In this document: in pieces, positions 38,942 to 51,812 of the stretch | How positions within the stretch are numbered: position 1 is the first letter of the stretch | Layout: every line of letters starts with the position of its first letter | From: Rugalucina vietnamica | Taxonomy: Eukaryota; Mollusca; Bivalvia; Lucinida; Lucinidae | Assembly: GCA_964017185.1 (NCBI GenBank) | Contig: OZ024869.1 | Location: 61,530,761-61,594,760, forward strand | DNA length: 64,000 nucleotides | Reading direction: 5' to 3' | Notes under the pieces: generated by a model | What the model was told of the DNA's origin: nothing | The model's input: only the letters and a program-made list of their open reading frames with translations | Database searches by the model: none | Made by a program: the position numbers and the translations under genes

Positions 38942-39179
38942 GAGCCGTGTCATGAGGAAACCGGAATTTCGCCTACCGTATGCAAAAAAAAGACGCAGAT
39001 CAGTTTCGTAGTAACTGCGAAGCCGATCAGCGCCCCTGTTTTCACTATACAGATAGTACTATTCCTCTTCTTCCTAAATCTGAAATTTCATGTTTCTAGC
39101 CAACTTCTGTAGCTGCACAGTTTGGTTTGTGTTGGACCTGGTCAGAAACCCCGAAGACCTTTTTTTTGCGTCGCAGCTC
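38942..39179. mobile_element. GAGCC-ended MITE copy
   Basis: GAGCCGTGTCATGAGGAAAC to ...TTTTGCGTCGCAGCTC with ATAT at 38938-38941 and 39180-39183. It has the same internal palindrome zone. Ends are more diverged than in the 28784 copy. Confidence 0.75.
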
Positions 39180-39503
39180 ATATAAAATTAGACCTGTACA
39201 CACCAGTTCTCACTAGGATTTTGAAAACAGGATTCTAAGAATCCATCACTGGAAAAAGTGATGATTATAGTTTAAATTAGCTGTTTGGGTTTGAATTTCT
39301 TTGATTTTAAGGCATCATATTCTAAAATGGACACGCTATCATTTGTGATCGAGTATCCATATAAAATCTGTGTGAAAGAATTTGAAGAATTTGTGCAGGT
39401 GGTTTTGGAATGAAACTAGACTGCACAACATATAAAAGATGAAATCATGTTGAATGGCTACCAATCACTTATGTTCACATCAGTTTGTTCTACAGACTAC
39501 TTT

Positions 39504-40190
39504 GGGTTATTTTGATGTTGTCTTTGAAAGGAAATTAGAGCCTAAAATGCCCTGTGCATCGATCAAACATGACGTTTTCTGGAGTGCTCCAAAGATTTGC
39601 TGCCAATTTCTCATTCAGAATTTCTAAAAGGCAATTGAAATTGTGATTCATTCTCTCATTCAGAGAATTTTTATGCAAATAGGCGTGGAAACGTGCAAAA
39701 AACGCAAAATCGCACCAGAAAACGATCTCTTTATTGTGTAAATTGTTACATCTCCGTTGCGAGTTTTCATACCAAAATTACGACAAACTTTTTTCTCTGC
39801 ACTGTCTTCAATTATCGCTAACAATATTTTTCAACAACATCTTATTTTCCTATCATCCCAACCTGACAATACACATCCTACGAATCAACACAAATTTGTG
39901 ATCCGTGAAAATTCACCTGTCAATCTCCATCTTGATTGTCAGCATACTGCGCTCTGATTGGCTGTTGTTCCGCGGTTGTTAATTTTCTCACCTAATTTAT
40001 GAAAAATTTTGGAATCCATGGCAGTGAATTTTAGGCATACGAAACGAAAAACATGCGTAAAAATACGCCCAGATTGGAGTTATCAAGAACTCTGGGTTAT
40101 TTTGATGTTGTCTTTGAAAGGAAATTAGAGCCTAAAATGCCCTGTGCATCGCTCAAACATGACGTTTTCTGGAGTGCTCCAAAGATTTGC
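39504..40190 (+). repeat. Pair of 97-bp direct repeats 590 bp apart
   Basis: 39504-39600 and 40094-40190 differ at one base (GCATCGATC vs GCATCGCTC). The 493 bp between are AT-rich, with CTCATTCAGAATTTC/CTCATTCAGAGAATTT repeats, and have no recognised frame. It could be a 590-bp tandem duplication fragment or very short terminal repeats of an unknown element. Confidence 0.65.
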
Positions 40191-40317
40191 AGGTAGCAAT
40201 GTTGAAATGGCCATAATTTTGTAAAACAACTGCACATCTCCACACAAATTTGCACACAAAAATCATTTTAATACCTATCACCTTTAAAAAGTTATGACCT
40301 AAATGCATGAACTTTCT

Positions 40318-41421
40318 GACTGCCCCCTGTATGTTGACCTTGCCGAAAAATAAGTCAAGGTCATCACAGGGTCATGATTTATTTACATATTGTAGTACTT
40401 TACTCATCAATGCAACATCCCAAGTTTCGTTAAAATTGGTCAACAGGTTTATGAGAAAAAGATTTTTGAAGAGTTTTTCACAAATATGGACATGGCGGCC
40501 ATCTTGGTCATGAGACCTGGATTATTTATATACACATTGGTTCCCAATTCCTAAAGATGCTTCACATAAAATTTGGCTTTGATTAGCCTAGCGGTTTCAG
40601 AGAAGATGTTTACATATTATGGTAATATTATACAATTATTGGCCTTAATGAGGTTGACATGAGGATTTATCTAACTGAAAAAGTGATATATCACAAGAAG
40701 CTGAAAAATGTATGAGAAAAACCTGTCACAGAAGAATACAAAAAACACAAAGTTTTCATGTTTTAAAGCAGTTTAACATCAGAAAATGGGACCAGCGAAC
40801 ACTATAAACTACAACAAGATCAAATGCTGTTTAGGTTGTTTTGTAACTCGTCTGTCCTTTTAACTTTTATTTTGGAATAAAAGCAAGTTAAAGATTTTCT
40901 TAAAAGCTCTGGACTTACTTTATGCTAGCTAGGGAAACAGCTGAAGTAATGAGACTGTCTATTTCTACTTTTGGCCTAGAAGCAATCATCTTATCTGACA
41001 AACTTGTTTGCAGGAGCCATTAGTAAAAAGCATTGCAAAGAAGGATGCAAGGCAAATACCCCCCCCCCCCACCAAGACGCCCACACAAATACCAACTTTC
41101 TTTCTTAGTTACTGTTAGTTTTACTGTTTGCAGTTCAAATGGAGCACCACATGTAAACCTTTTGGATGCATGTGTCACAAATGAATGCTTGATAAAAGTT
41201 GCTTGTAAATACATGTATATTCATTGTAGTACTTTTGTCATTAATGCTTCAAACAAAGTTGCATTGAAATCGGTCTTCGATTCTTGAGATTTTTGAAGGT
41301 TTTTTATGGTGGCCAACTTGGATGCTTCATATAAAATTAGACTTTGATTGGCCAAAAGCTTTCAGAGAAGATCTCGAGTACCATCCTATAAACTCCCCAT
41401 GACCTTTCGGCTCAGGTGAGC
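40318..41421 (+). mobile_element. Broken PL1 copy
   Basis: Core fragments at 40328-40625 and 41212-41375, then a worn right end (CTATAAACTCCCCATGACC, CGGCTCAGGTGAGCT) finishing at 41421. About 590 bp of unrelated sequence (40626-41211, including a C11 run at 41061) separates them. The degradation suggests an older insertion; it lies only 16 bp from exon 3. Confidence 0.6.
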
Positions 41422-41437
41422 TAACAAAAAGACTTAC

Positions 41438-41518
41438 CAGCATGAGCTTTCAGCAGTGGCAGGGCTTGTCCAGTTCTTCCAACAGTATTAAGTGGTAATA
41501 TACCAATATTGCCTCCTC
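41438..41518 (-). CDS. CORO7: Coronin-7-like, exon 3
   Basis: 81 nt, entered and left in phase 1. With the split codon from exon 2 it encodes a glycine run then NIGILPLNTVGR, matching the coronin GGG-x-[IV]-x-VLPL signature before the first histidine-containing WD blade (LLKAHA, then D from the split codon). The acceptor AG is at 41519-41520 and the donor is G|GTAAGT at 41437. A PL1 right end stops only 16 bp beyond the donor side (41421), so the intron edge is crowded by an insertion. Confidence 0.86.
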
Positions 41519-42095
41519 CTTTAACAAGTAAATATCAGATGTAAGAAATCGGCATCTGGATAACATACTGATTGACTTTAGTAATGCAACATTATGCACT
41601 GGTTATCATTTGCTTAAAGATTATTGGAGAATGCCACAGTAGGGGATATCATACATGCACTGAGCAAAACAACTAAAGTTAGAATGTAGGTGAAGGTTTC
41701 GGACATACACTCTAGTTCCTGACTCAAATCATCTTGATATAGATTCAACTCGACATCAAATTTCACAAAGTTGATGAACCGTGAAACATTGGTCAAGGAC
41801 ACCTGTTTCATTTGAAAGGTTTCATGCTTACAAAAAAAATATTTATATATATATAAGTTCTAGCACCTTGATTCAATGAGATCTTGAAAAAGTTATTCAA
41901 TATTGAAATATAGGTGAAGGACAGGTCTGCAAGTCAATGTGCATGGTTGGAGAGAATGTCAAGGATAATCATCACAATGCAGGGTTTCATGCTTTTTTTG
42001 CTAAATCTGTTTTCTCAGACATCATCACACCATTGTTGTTGACTGAACCATTAGACTTCAACTGAACCAGACTGTGAAATGTTACAGCTACATAC

Positions 42096-42195
42096 CTCCA
42101 GTATCTGTGTTGAATGCCATATAGCTACAGCTAGCAGCAATGTGGTTCCCACAGGACATCATCAGTCTGTCAACTGGCAGGTCGAGGATCGTCTC
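42096..42195 (-). CDS. CORO7: Coronin-7-like, exon 2
   Basis: 100 nt, phase 0 in and phase 1 out. It encodes a segment containing SCGNHIAASC-SYMAFNTDTG. The family has a C-x-N-H-I-x-x-SC-x-x-x-AFN-[ST]D stretch here, leading into the first beta strands of the propeller. The acceptor is GATACAG at 42196-42202 and the donor is GAG|GTATG at 42095. The split glycine codon is completed by exon 3. A 577-bp intron, the only short one, separates it from exon 3. It lies 12.5 kb from exon 1 across a heavily transposon-filled intron. Confidence 0.85.
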
Positions 42196-42196
42196 C

Positions 42197-42765
42197 TGTA
42201 TCAGTAACACGGGGCAGTGAAACATATGATATTGGACTTGGAGCAAAAATTAGTAAATAAATTATAACATACTATTTTTGTAATGTAGAATTGGCTTTTA
42301 AAATAGAATTTGTGAAGGATTTTGGAAGATTTCTGTTGTAAAACGCCAAAGAAATTTTCAAAATCTCAAGTTTCAGGCACTGAAATGAAGTTTATTGCAG
42401 TCAAAAAATCAGTTTCTATTGTATTTAGACAAATTGTAGTGTTTTGTGTAACTCAAACAGTCACTTCTTTTAACTTTGATTTAAATATAGGATGATATAG
42501 GAAATAGGAAACCTTTTATAAACCCCCCATTTGCACCAATTTCTTTACCAATGGTACCATTGGTAATTAAATTGGTAATAATGGCAAAAATGTTACCAAC
42601 CAATGGTACCATTGGAGAATCCTGAACACACACAGTGTTATTTATACACATAGTTATCAATCTCATAAAGACAATAAACCTGTTATTCGTGTATTAATGA
42701 TTTCTACCCAAAATTTTTGGCTGCAATAAGCATATTGTAGTATAGTCTTGATATTATATGGCAAA
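42197..42765. other. Intron 1 sequence with two identical short palindromes
   Basis: No gene. The perfect palindrome ACCAATGGTACCATTGGT (42547-42564) is followed 36 bp later by CCAATGGTACCATTGG (42600-42615). Confidence 0.5.
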
Positions 42766-43135
42766 TTAGAGCTGTCACAGGACACAGCGCTCGACTGCTT
42801 CTGACCTTTGTCTAACATAAGCCCAAAGCATTATGCTCATATATCTTTTTGCCTTGATACTTTAAGCCAAAATCACTGAACCATGACAGTTAACTGTAAC
42901 TACCTAAGGTTTAAAGGTCTCACTCATACTGTGAAAGAAGTATGTTCATATACCAACTGAGTGCCATGAAATAAAGTCATATATAGTCCGATTTTGACCC
43001 CTGAGCCATGACCTCCAGGACGAGTCCAATGTAATCGGTAAAGCACGTTAAAAGTTCGGTTTTACGAAAGTAGTTACCTACCTTGGTAACAGCGTATCGA
43101 TAAAAGATCTATTAATCTGCCATCAGATATATGCA

Positions 43136-43480
43136 GCAGTGGCATAGTGGATGTGATATTAGATTGCAAAGACGAAGTTCCCGGGTTCGAATCCCATTTG
43201 TCTAAATTTTCTTTTTGGTCGAAGAAAGCCATTCTTTTAAACACATTTTTGCTTTCGATGTCGATTAAGTATTATTTTATTTTGGATTATACTATTATTG
43301 CTTGTAATACATGTATTAACTATGGCCCTATCATGCAGCTTGAGCCAGAGGTACATGTACATATATTACTTTGTTAACTTTGTTAATTTTGTTTCTATTC
43401 TTCATAGTTACTTTCATTGTATTATGCTCCTCTGGGGCTTTCATGTTTTTCGAATAAACTTTAAACTTTAGAAACTTTAG
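43136..43480 (+). mobile_element. tRNA-headed SINE (plus strand)
   Basis: A-box-like TGGCATAGTGG (43140-43150) and B box GGTTCGAATCC (43184-43194), 34 bp apart as in a Pol III type-2 promoter. It is followed by a non-tRNA body ending about 43480 in AATAAACTTTAAACTTTAG repeats. The 3' boundary is approximate. The first 67 nt do not fold as a real tRNA acceptor pair, so it is a SINE, not a tRNA gene. Confidence 0.6.
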
Positions 43481-43810
43481 ATACAAATCAGCGAAACTTA
43501 GTGGCCATTTTCAGTGGCTGAATCACTGGATTCGGCCTCAGAGTCGGTCTTTCTTACGCAAAGGACAACTGGCTCCTGTCGACGGCAATGTCGATTTGCC
43601 AGTATTGCCGTTCAATACCAAGGACTTGACGCACGCAGTTCCACCCTCGGCTGCTGTTATAGACTGCATGCCTTCGTTGGCCATGTCTCTGTTTCCACTA
43701 GTAAAGTGAAGGTTTAGCCTGGCAATAAAACTAGCAGGCCTTGTTGTGAGTTGTATAATTTATAAAATAATAATATACAGAACTAATTTATAATAAAAAA
43801 AAAAAAAAGT

Positions 43811-43890
43811 GGCAACGCTGGGATTCGAACCTGCAACATTCGGGTTTCTAGGCAGGAGCCGAACGATCACAGCCATGGAGACTTGTAATG
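43811..43890 (-). mobile_element. tRNA-like SINE head (minus strand)
   Basis: On the minus strand: TGGCTGTGATCG A-box-like, CCTAGAAACCCGAATGTTGC, and B box GGTTCGAATCC (43831-43821). A T run (A's at 43794-43808 on plus) follows as a Pol III terminator. Acceptor pairing is poor, so it is a SINE or tRNA pseudogene. Confidence 0.6.
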
Positions 43891-44152
43891 GAATAGTGCT
43901 ATTATAATACACTATAAAGAAATTACAAGGAAGATGATTTACCTTAAATAATAAATGGACTAAACCTTAAAAGTACATTTACGGCTCACTGCGTGAAATT
44001 GAACTATTAAGTGTTTTAGGGTCAAAGGTCTGGTCATACTTACTCATAATGTGAAAGAAATATGACCATATGCCCACTGATTGTTGAGATATAAAGCAAA
44101 ATCACTGAACCATGAAATTAGGTCATAGTGATGTTTGACTTAAAGGTCTGGT

Positions 44153-45110
44153 CCAATTTTTTTCAGAATCATTAATATTCATTCCTACTGCCCATTTCCT
44201 GCAAGACTTTCACTTTAAATGACATTTTAAAAGTTTTCCCCATTCAAATGCATTGGCGACCTATGTTGACCTTGCTGTAAAATAGGTCAAGGTCATCACA
44301 GGGTCATGATTTATATATACATTGTAGTGCTTTTAGCCATCGATGCTTCATGCCAAGTTTCATTGAAATTGGTCTACCGGTTCCGGAGAAGAAGATTTTT
44401 GAAGGGTTTTTACCATATATGGGCATGGCGGCCATCTTGGTCATGTGACCTGGATTATTTATATATACATTGGTTACCCCTTCCTATTGATGCTTTGCAT
44501 AAAATTTAGCTTTGATTGGTCAAGCGGTTTCAGAGGAGAAGAGGTTTGAAAATTATGAAGATATACATGTATAATGCCCCAGGGTGGGGGCACATGAGCC
44601 CCTGGGGTCCAATTTTTTTCAGAATCATTAATATTCAGTCCTACTGCCCATTTCCTGCAAGACTTTCACTTTAAATGACATTCTAAAAGTTTTCCCCATT
44701 CAAATGCATTGGCGACCTATGTTGACCTTGCTGTAAAATAGGTCAAGGTCATCACAGGGTCATAATTTATATACACATTGTAGTACTTGAGCCATTGATG
44801 CTTCATGCCAAGTTTCGTTGAAATCGGTCCATCGGTTCTGGAGAAGAAGATTTTTGAAGGGTTTTTACCATATATGGGCATGGCGGCCATCTTGGTCATG
44901 TGACCTGGATTTCTTATATACACATTGGTTCCCCTTCCTATAGATGCTTCATATAAAATTTGGCTTTGATTGGCCAAGTGGTTTCAGAGGAGAAGATCTT
45001 TGAAATTGTGGACGGATGGACGACAGACGGACAACCAACACCGGACGGACGACGCCGGATCATGGCCATCCTATAAGCTCACCTTGTGAGCCTAACGGCT
45101 CAGGTGAGCT
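44153..45110 (+). mobile_element. PL1 element, left-truncated, in PL3 core
   Basis: Two core units, a microsatellite (45010-45058) and a standard right hairpin ending at 45110. It joins PL3 text on both sides. The left end is missing, starting inside a unit at CCAATTTTTTTCAG. Confidence 0.8.
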
Positions 45111-45910
45111 AATAATTCAGGGTCAAAGATCTTGTCATATGCAAACATAGTGAGAAAGAAGTATGTAGTGCCAAGATATAAGGCAAAATCACTGAACCGT
45201 GAAATTAGGTCACAGTGACCTGTAAGTATACAGGGGTCAAAAGTCTGGTCGTACCCACTCATAATCTGAAAGAAGTATGAAAATATACCAATTGAGTGTC
45301 AAGATATAAGGCAAAATCATTGAACCATGAAATTAGGTCACAGTGACCTATAAGTATAAGTATATTGGGGTCAAAGGTCTGGTCATACTCACTTATAATC
45401 TGAAAGAAGTACGAAAATATACTAATTCAGTGTCAAGATAAGGCAAAATCACTGGACCATAGAAAGTAGGTCAACACAATCTTACCGTCATGACACACAA
45501 GTCAGTGTCACAAAGTTGAAAGATGAATGACCAGCCATCTTCCTAAGATGTTTCTGTTTAGAAATAAAAAGAAAAAATATTTCAGCCAGTTCTAGATTTT
45601 GACATCTAGCCCCACCCCTCTGACTCCAACCCAGAGGTCCAATGTCATGGAACCTATAGTGTATGAAGTATGAATGTGATATGATAAGTTGTTGTCAAGA
45701 TATGGACTCTTTGTAAATGTTACACAGCAGTACATCCGTTTTTTACAGCGTTCAAGTTTTTTACTTCTAGCCACAACCCCTAGGCATGGACCCAGGGATT
45801 GGATGCCATGAAATAAAACTCAACCCTACAGGGTACCTATGGTCCGAGTATGAAAGCCCTCTTGAGAATTTCTTTTTAAGATATAGACTTCTAGAATACT
45901 ATATCACAGA

Positions 45911-47897
45911 CCAGAGGACCAATGGTCCTGTAAACGCTCACCTGAGTCTGCTGCATATACCAATAAACATGTTTGAATATTATGGTATTTAACCCCAGTG
46001 CAGGGGCAGATGAAGCCCTTGGGCCGTTTTCTTTTTTCAGAATAATCAATATTCTGTCCATTTGCCAATTTCTTGCTGGCTTTTCCCTTCAAATGACATT
46101 TTAACAGTTTTTCCCATTCAAATGCATGGGCAACCCATGTTGACCTTGCCATAAACTTGGTCAAGGTCATCACAGGGTCATGATTTATATATACATTGTA
46201 GTACTATAGCCATGGAAGCTTCACGCCAAGTTTCATTGAAGTCAATCTATTGGTTTCAGAGAAGAAGATATTTGAAGGGTTTTTACCATATATGGGCATG
46301 GCGGCCATCTTGATCATGTGACCTAGATTATTAATATATACATTGGTTCTCCCATCCTATAGATGCTTCACATAAAATTTGGCTTCAATTGACCAAGTGG
46401 TTTTAGAGGAGAAGATGTTTGAATATTTTGGTAATATACATGTATATTGCCCCGGGGTGTGGGCATATGAGCCCTTAGGTCCTTTTTTTTTTCAGAATCA
46501 TTAATATTTAGTCCTACTACCCATTTCCTGCAAGATTTTCACCTCAAATGACTTTTTAAAAACTTTCCCCATTCCAATGCATTGGCGACCTATGTTGACC
46601 TTGTCCTAAAATAGGTCAAGGTCACCACAGGGTCATAATTTATATACACATTGTAGTACTTCAGCCATTGGTGCTCCATGCCAAGTTTCTTTGAAATTGG
46701 TCCACCAGATTCGGAGAAGATTTTTTGAAGGGTTTTTACCTTATATTGGCATGGCAGCCATCTTGGTCATCCGAACTAGATAATTTATATATACATTAAT
46801 TCCCCCATTCCATAGATGCTTCATATAAAATTTGGCTTTGATTCGCCAAGCGGTTTCAGAGGAGAAGATGTTTGAATATTATGGTAATATACATGTATAT
46901 TGCCCCGGGGTGGGGGCAGATGAGCCCCTGGGGTCCATTTTTTTTCAGAATCATTAATATTCAGTCCTACTGCCCATTTCCTGCAAGACTTTCACTTTAA
47001 ATGACATTTTAAAAGTTTTCCCTATTCAAATGCATTGGCGACCTATGTTGACCTTGCCGTAAAAAAAGGTCATCACAGGGTCATGATTTATATACACATT
47101 GTAGTACTTGAGCCATTGATGCTTCATGCCAAGTTTCTTTGAAATCGATCCACCGGTTCTGGAGAAGAAGATTTTTGAAGGGTTTTTACCATATATGGGC
47201 ATTGCGGCCATCTTGGTCATGTGACCTGGATTATTTATATACACATTGATTACCCCTTCCTATTGATGCTTCACATAAAATTTGGCTTTGATTGGCCAAG
47301 CGGTTTCAGAGGAGATGATGTTTGAATATTATGGTAATATACATGTATATTGCCCCGGGGTGGGGGCATATGAGCCCCTGGGGTCCAATTTTTTTCAGAA
47401 TCATTAATATTCAGTCCTACTGCCCATTTCCTGCAAGACTTTCACTTTAAATGACATTTTAAAAGTTTTCCCCATTCAAATGCATTGGCGACCTATGTTG
47501 ACCTTGCCGTAAAATAGGTCAAGGACATCACAGGGTCATGATTTATATACACATTGTAGTGCTTGAGCCATCAATGCTTCATGCCAAGTTTCGTTGAAAT
47601 CAGTCCACCGGTTCTGGAGAAGATTTTTGAAGGGTTTTTACCATATATGGGCATGGCGGCCATCTTGGTCATAAGATCTGGATTTCTTATATACACATTG
47701 GTTCCCCCTTCCTATAGATGCTTCATATAAAATTTGGCTTTGGTTGGCCAAGCGGTTTCAGAGAAGAAGATCTTTGAAATTGTGGACGGACGGACGGACG
47801 CACGGACGACGGACATACGACGGACGGACGACGGACGGACGCCGGATCATGGCCATCCTATAAGCTCACCTTGTGAGCCTAACGGCTCAGGTGAGCT
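45911..47897 (+). mobile_element. PL1 element, complete, nested in PL3
   Basis: CCAGAGGACC...GGTGAGCT with four core units and microsatellite 47785-47846. The flank CACAGA / AAAGCC rejoins exactly to the uninterrupted PL3 text CACAGAAAAGCC (as at 8645) if the terminal AA is element-derived. This is the clearest evidence that insertion makes no target duplication. Close relative of 6160-8150. Confidence 0.88.
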
Positions 47898-48881
47898 AAA
47901 AAGCCATTATTAATGGTGTTCTAGATTTTAACTTCTAGCCCCACCCCCTGACCTGAACCCAGGGATCCGATGCCATGGAATGAAAGCCGATCCTACAGGG
48001 TATCAAAGGCTCAAGTACATGTATGAATGCTTTCTGATGAGTGGTTGTCAAGATATGGACATCTAGAAAACTATACCACAGAAAAGCCATTTTTGAAGGT
48101 GTTCTAGATTTTAACCTCCAGCCCCACCCCCTGGACTGGACCCAGGGGTCCGATGACATGGAATGAAACTTAACCCTACATGGTATCTATGGTCCAAGTA
48201 TGAATGCTTTCTCAAATTCTGATGAGTGGTTGTCCAGATATGGACTTCTAGAAAACTATACCTCAGGTCTGATGCACACGGGCACAGGAACGAAAACAGT
48301 AACGGGAACGTGGACGACCGGAGTGACTACAATAGCTCATTGACCTCATTAAACCCCCTTTTCACTAAATATATACTGTAAACCAACTTTTTTTCGTGGC
48401 TATTTATTTTCACGATTATAAAAACCGGGACATTTTCGTGGCTATTTATTTTCCCGGATCTAAATAAGTGAAAAATAATTTTCGCGATTTGCCATGCTCT
48501 GGCCCATATGAAATATGACTTTTGGCAAGTAATGTCTCGATGATTGATTAGTTTTGACCGTCTTAGGCGAGTCGGGTCATCAAAGCAAGTGAGACAATTT
48601 TCTAACAAAAGAATGCAATTATAAATGACTGGGCTCAAACACAAACAATTGTCAAACATACAAATGATTGCCATTGTTTATGAATAAAACTGCAAATAAA
48701 ACTTGAAAACCAGAGGACCATTGGTCCTGAGAACGCTCACCTGAAGCCTGATCTTGGAGCATTAAGTCATCATAAAATGACCTTGACCTTGAATAATCAC
48801 ACACCTTTATTGAAACCCAGTGATTTCTGAGAAAACCGTATATTTTGATATCTATATGACCTTGGGTCAAGGTCAAGAAAT

Positions 48882-49047
48882 GGTTGGTAGTGGTTGATTG
48901 GGGTTTAACGTCCCACCAACAGCTAAGGTCATATGGAGATGGGACTTCTGTTTATAGTCCCATCCGATGGACTGGAGAAGCCCGGGATCGAACCTGCGAC
49001 CCCTGGTTTACAAGGCGAGTGACATAACCACTGCACCACTGAGGCTT
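48882..49047 (-). mobile_element. tRNA-derived SINE with conserved body domain
   Basis: Minus strand: A box TGGTGCAGTGG, B box GGTTCGATCCC, then a body with GTTGGTGGGACGTTAAAC and CCAATCAACCA at the end. The head looks tRNA-derived. The GGGACGTTAAAC domain is widespread in mollusc SINEs, from general knowledge; I do not assign a named family. Confidence 0.75.
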
Positions 49048-51581
49048 GACCTTGACCTTAATATCACATACCTTCATTGACCCCATTGGTTGTTTGCATC
49101 TTGCAACTTTCAAGTCTCAGGCTGCAATGGTTTCCAATATATCAATTGTTTTGGCCTTTTCCCATGTAAATGCCTACTTTTCCAAAATTGACCTTGCCAT
49201 AAAATAGGTCAAGGTCATCCTAGGGTCATCATTTGAACAAAGTATGATGGACTGAAGTCCCAAATGCTACATACCAAGTTTCGTGAAAATCAGCCTGCCG
49301 GTTCTGGAGAAGAAGATTTTTGAGTGTTTTTTACCATATATGGGCATGGCGGCCATCTTGGTCATGTAACCTGGATTTAGCTATCAAACTTTCGTTCCCT
49401 ACCCATAGATGCTCCACATTAAGTTTCACTTTGATTGGCCAAGCAGTTTCAGAGAAGAAAATCTTTGAAAAGTGTGTATGGACGACAGACTGGCCAAGGT
49501 CAAGAAATGACCTTGACCTAAATTAATCATATACCTTCATCTACTCCATAAGTTGTTTGCATCTACCACTTTTCAGGTCTAAGGCTGCAATAGTTTTCAA
49601 AAAAATCCATAGTTTTCACTTTTTTCCATGTAAAAGCCATGTTTCAAAAATTGACCTTGCCGTAAAATAGGTCAAGGTCATCCTAGGGTCATCATTTGAT
49701 CAAACCATGATGGGCTGAAGTCCCAAATGCTACATACCAAGTTTGGTGAAAATCGGCCTGCCTGTTCTGGAGAAGAAGATTTTTGAGAGGTTTTTACCAT
49801 ATATGGGCATGGCGGCCATCTTGGTCATGTGACCTGGATTTCACGATCAAACTTTCCTTCCCCCTACCCATGGTTGCTCCACATTAAGTTTCACTTTGAT
49901 TGGCCAAGCCGTTTCAGAGAAGAAGATCTTTGAAAAGTGTATGGACGACAGACTGGCCAAGGTCAAGAAATGACCTTGACATAAAATAGGTCAAGGTCAT
50001 GCTAGGGTCATCATTTGATCAAACTATGATGGGCTGAAGTCCCAAATGCTACATACCAAGTTTGGTGAAAATCGGCCTGCCTGTTCTGGAGAAGAAGATT
50101 TTTAGTGGTTTTTACCATATATGGGCATGGTGGCCATCTTGGTTATGTGACCTGGATTTCACGATCAAACTTCGGTTCCTCCTACCCATGTAGGGTTCCT
50201 CCTTCCACATAAAATTTCACTTTGATTGGCCAAGCAGTTTCAGAGAAGAAAATCTTTGAAAAGTGTGTATGGACAACAGACTGGCCAAGGTCAAGAAATG
50301 ACTTTGACCTAAATTAATCACATATCTTCATCTACTCAATTAGTTGTTTGCATCTACCACTTTTCAGGTCTAAGGCTGCAATAGTTTTCAAAAAATCCAG
50401 TTTTCACTTTTTCCCATGTAAAAGCCTGTTTCCAAAATTGACCTTGCCGTAAAATATGTCAAGGTCATCCTACAGTCATCATTTGATCAAACTATGATAG
50501 GCTGGAGTCCCAAATGCTACATATCAAGTTTGTGAAAATCGGCCTGCCGGTTCTGGAGAAGATTTTTGAAGGGTTTTTACTAGGGATGTCAACGAATGTC
50601 GAAATTGGTATTCAAATATTCGCAAAGGATATTCGAATATATTCGAATATTCGAATGAGATACACATCTATGCTGAATAGACCCATTACAATGACTTACT
50701 TGGTGGTACATGTATTGAAAATATGAGGTACATGTATATGCATGGTATCCTATCTGGGCTATATCAATGGCACGGTTATGGGACGTTTCGCGCAAAAACC
50801 AGTTCCTCCCTGGGACGATTCGACCGGGACGATTTGCGCAAAAAAACGAACGGGACGGTTCGCGCAAAAAAACTGGGACGATTCGCTCAAAATCAAATTT
50901 AGAGGTCGATTCACCCATTTTTTGTAATAAATAAATTGATTGATACAATAAGTGTTTTGCTTTGCAAATGAGCATGATTCCAATCTCTCTCTAAGCTTGT
51001 GAATGTGGGAAGCGATTTCAACACTCTGCCACATTTTTCATAAACTTGTTGTGAAAGGTCGTTGTTTTCGATGCGTGAGCGAAAAACATACATGTACACG
51101 GGTAAATCCGTTTTTACTGTTACAACCTGCAAAATAAATAGTATAGGCTATTTTTATACATGTAGTTGCTAGTTTCTGTCGCATTGGGAGTTAAATTTTT
51201 AAGATTTATCTTTAGATCTAAGTATATATTTTAATTTTATTATATACTGTCTGCATGTCGACATTAAATTCATGTGAAGATGCAAAAGACCACAGCAGGT
51301 CCTGAGTTGTGATTCGTGTGTGTGGTGGGGTGGTGGGTGGGGCGAGGGGAGGCTAGGTAAGCAACACCGTGGACGCGGGAATACGGGTATGCTCATTTTT
51401 TTTTATTTTCGACTATAGGTGTGTGTGTGTGTGGGCGGGGGGGGGGTCGAACCCGCTGGGTAGCCGTGTTGTGTCTTTGAGCAAGCAAATAACATTTGAA
51501 ATGCTGACTGGGATGTGACGTAAACAAAAAATTAGTCGCCGTGATTATTGATTACTTTAATTTGACGCTAAATGTCATAAT

Positions 51582-51812
51582 GTGAGCTTTAAGTCATTGA
51601 TAATTAAATCATTGGCATCATTAAAAACAAATATTTCAGATGTTATATATCTATGTAACCGCCAAAATCAGCATTTATCAATAACTGCCCTTTTAAAACG
51701 AATAAAACACTTTTTTAGACTGGAACGATATACAGCAGTAAAGAATAAAGAGGTAGATAAATCTGAACATAAATGGCAAAAATATATAGAAATCATTCAA
51801 ACAATACCCTAA
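51582..51812 (+). pseudogene. Possible LINE ORF C-terminus
   Basis: Open stretch (no ATG needed; GTG first) with IYLCNRQNQHLSITALLKR and KNKEVDKSEHKWQKYIEI. The layout (basic helix, then ...KW-x-x-[FY]) resembles the last residues of L1/RTE-type LINE polyproteins, but the match is only a pattern impression. It is followed by a 3' UTR, AATAAA at 52429 and a 17-nt A tail ending at about 52459. Confidence 0.35.

Larger units (their letters stand above)
42766..48340 (+). mobile_element. PL3 element with PL1 insertions and a SINE-bearing segment
   Basis: Worn left end (GAGCTGTCACAGGACACAGC, CGACTGC), core repeats to about 42985, an unrelated SINE-bearing segment to about 43990, and core repeats again at 44010-44152 and 45111-45480. 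The non-tandem tail is split by PL1 at 45911-47897. The right end is truncated at about 48335 (GACTACAATAGCTC, hairpin missing). Confidence 0.65.

Noticed and set aside
43136-43202. Possible tRNA gene with good A and B boxes
   Set aside because: The ends do not pair as an acceptor stem, no plausible anticodon arm is visible, and a SINE-like body follows.
51432-51456. GGTCGAACCCGC as a tRNA B box
   Set aside because: No A box at the right distance on either strand, and it lies beside a G-run/GT microsatellite.
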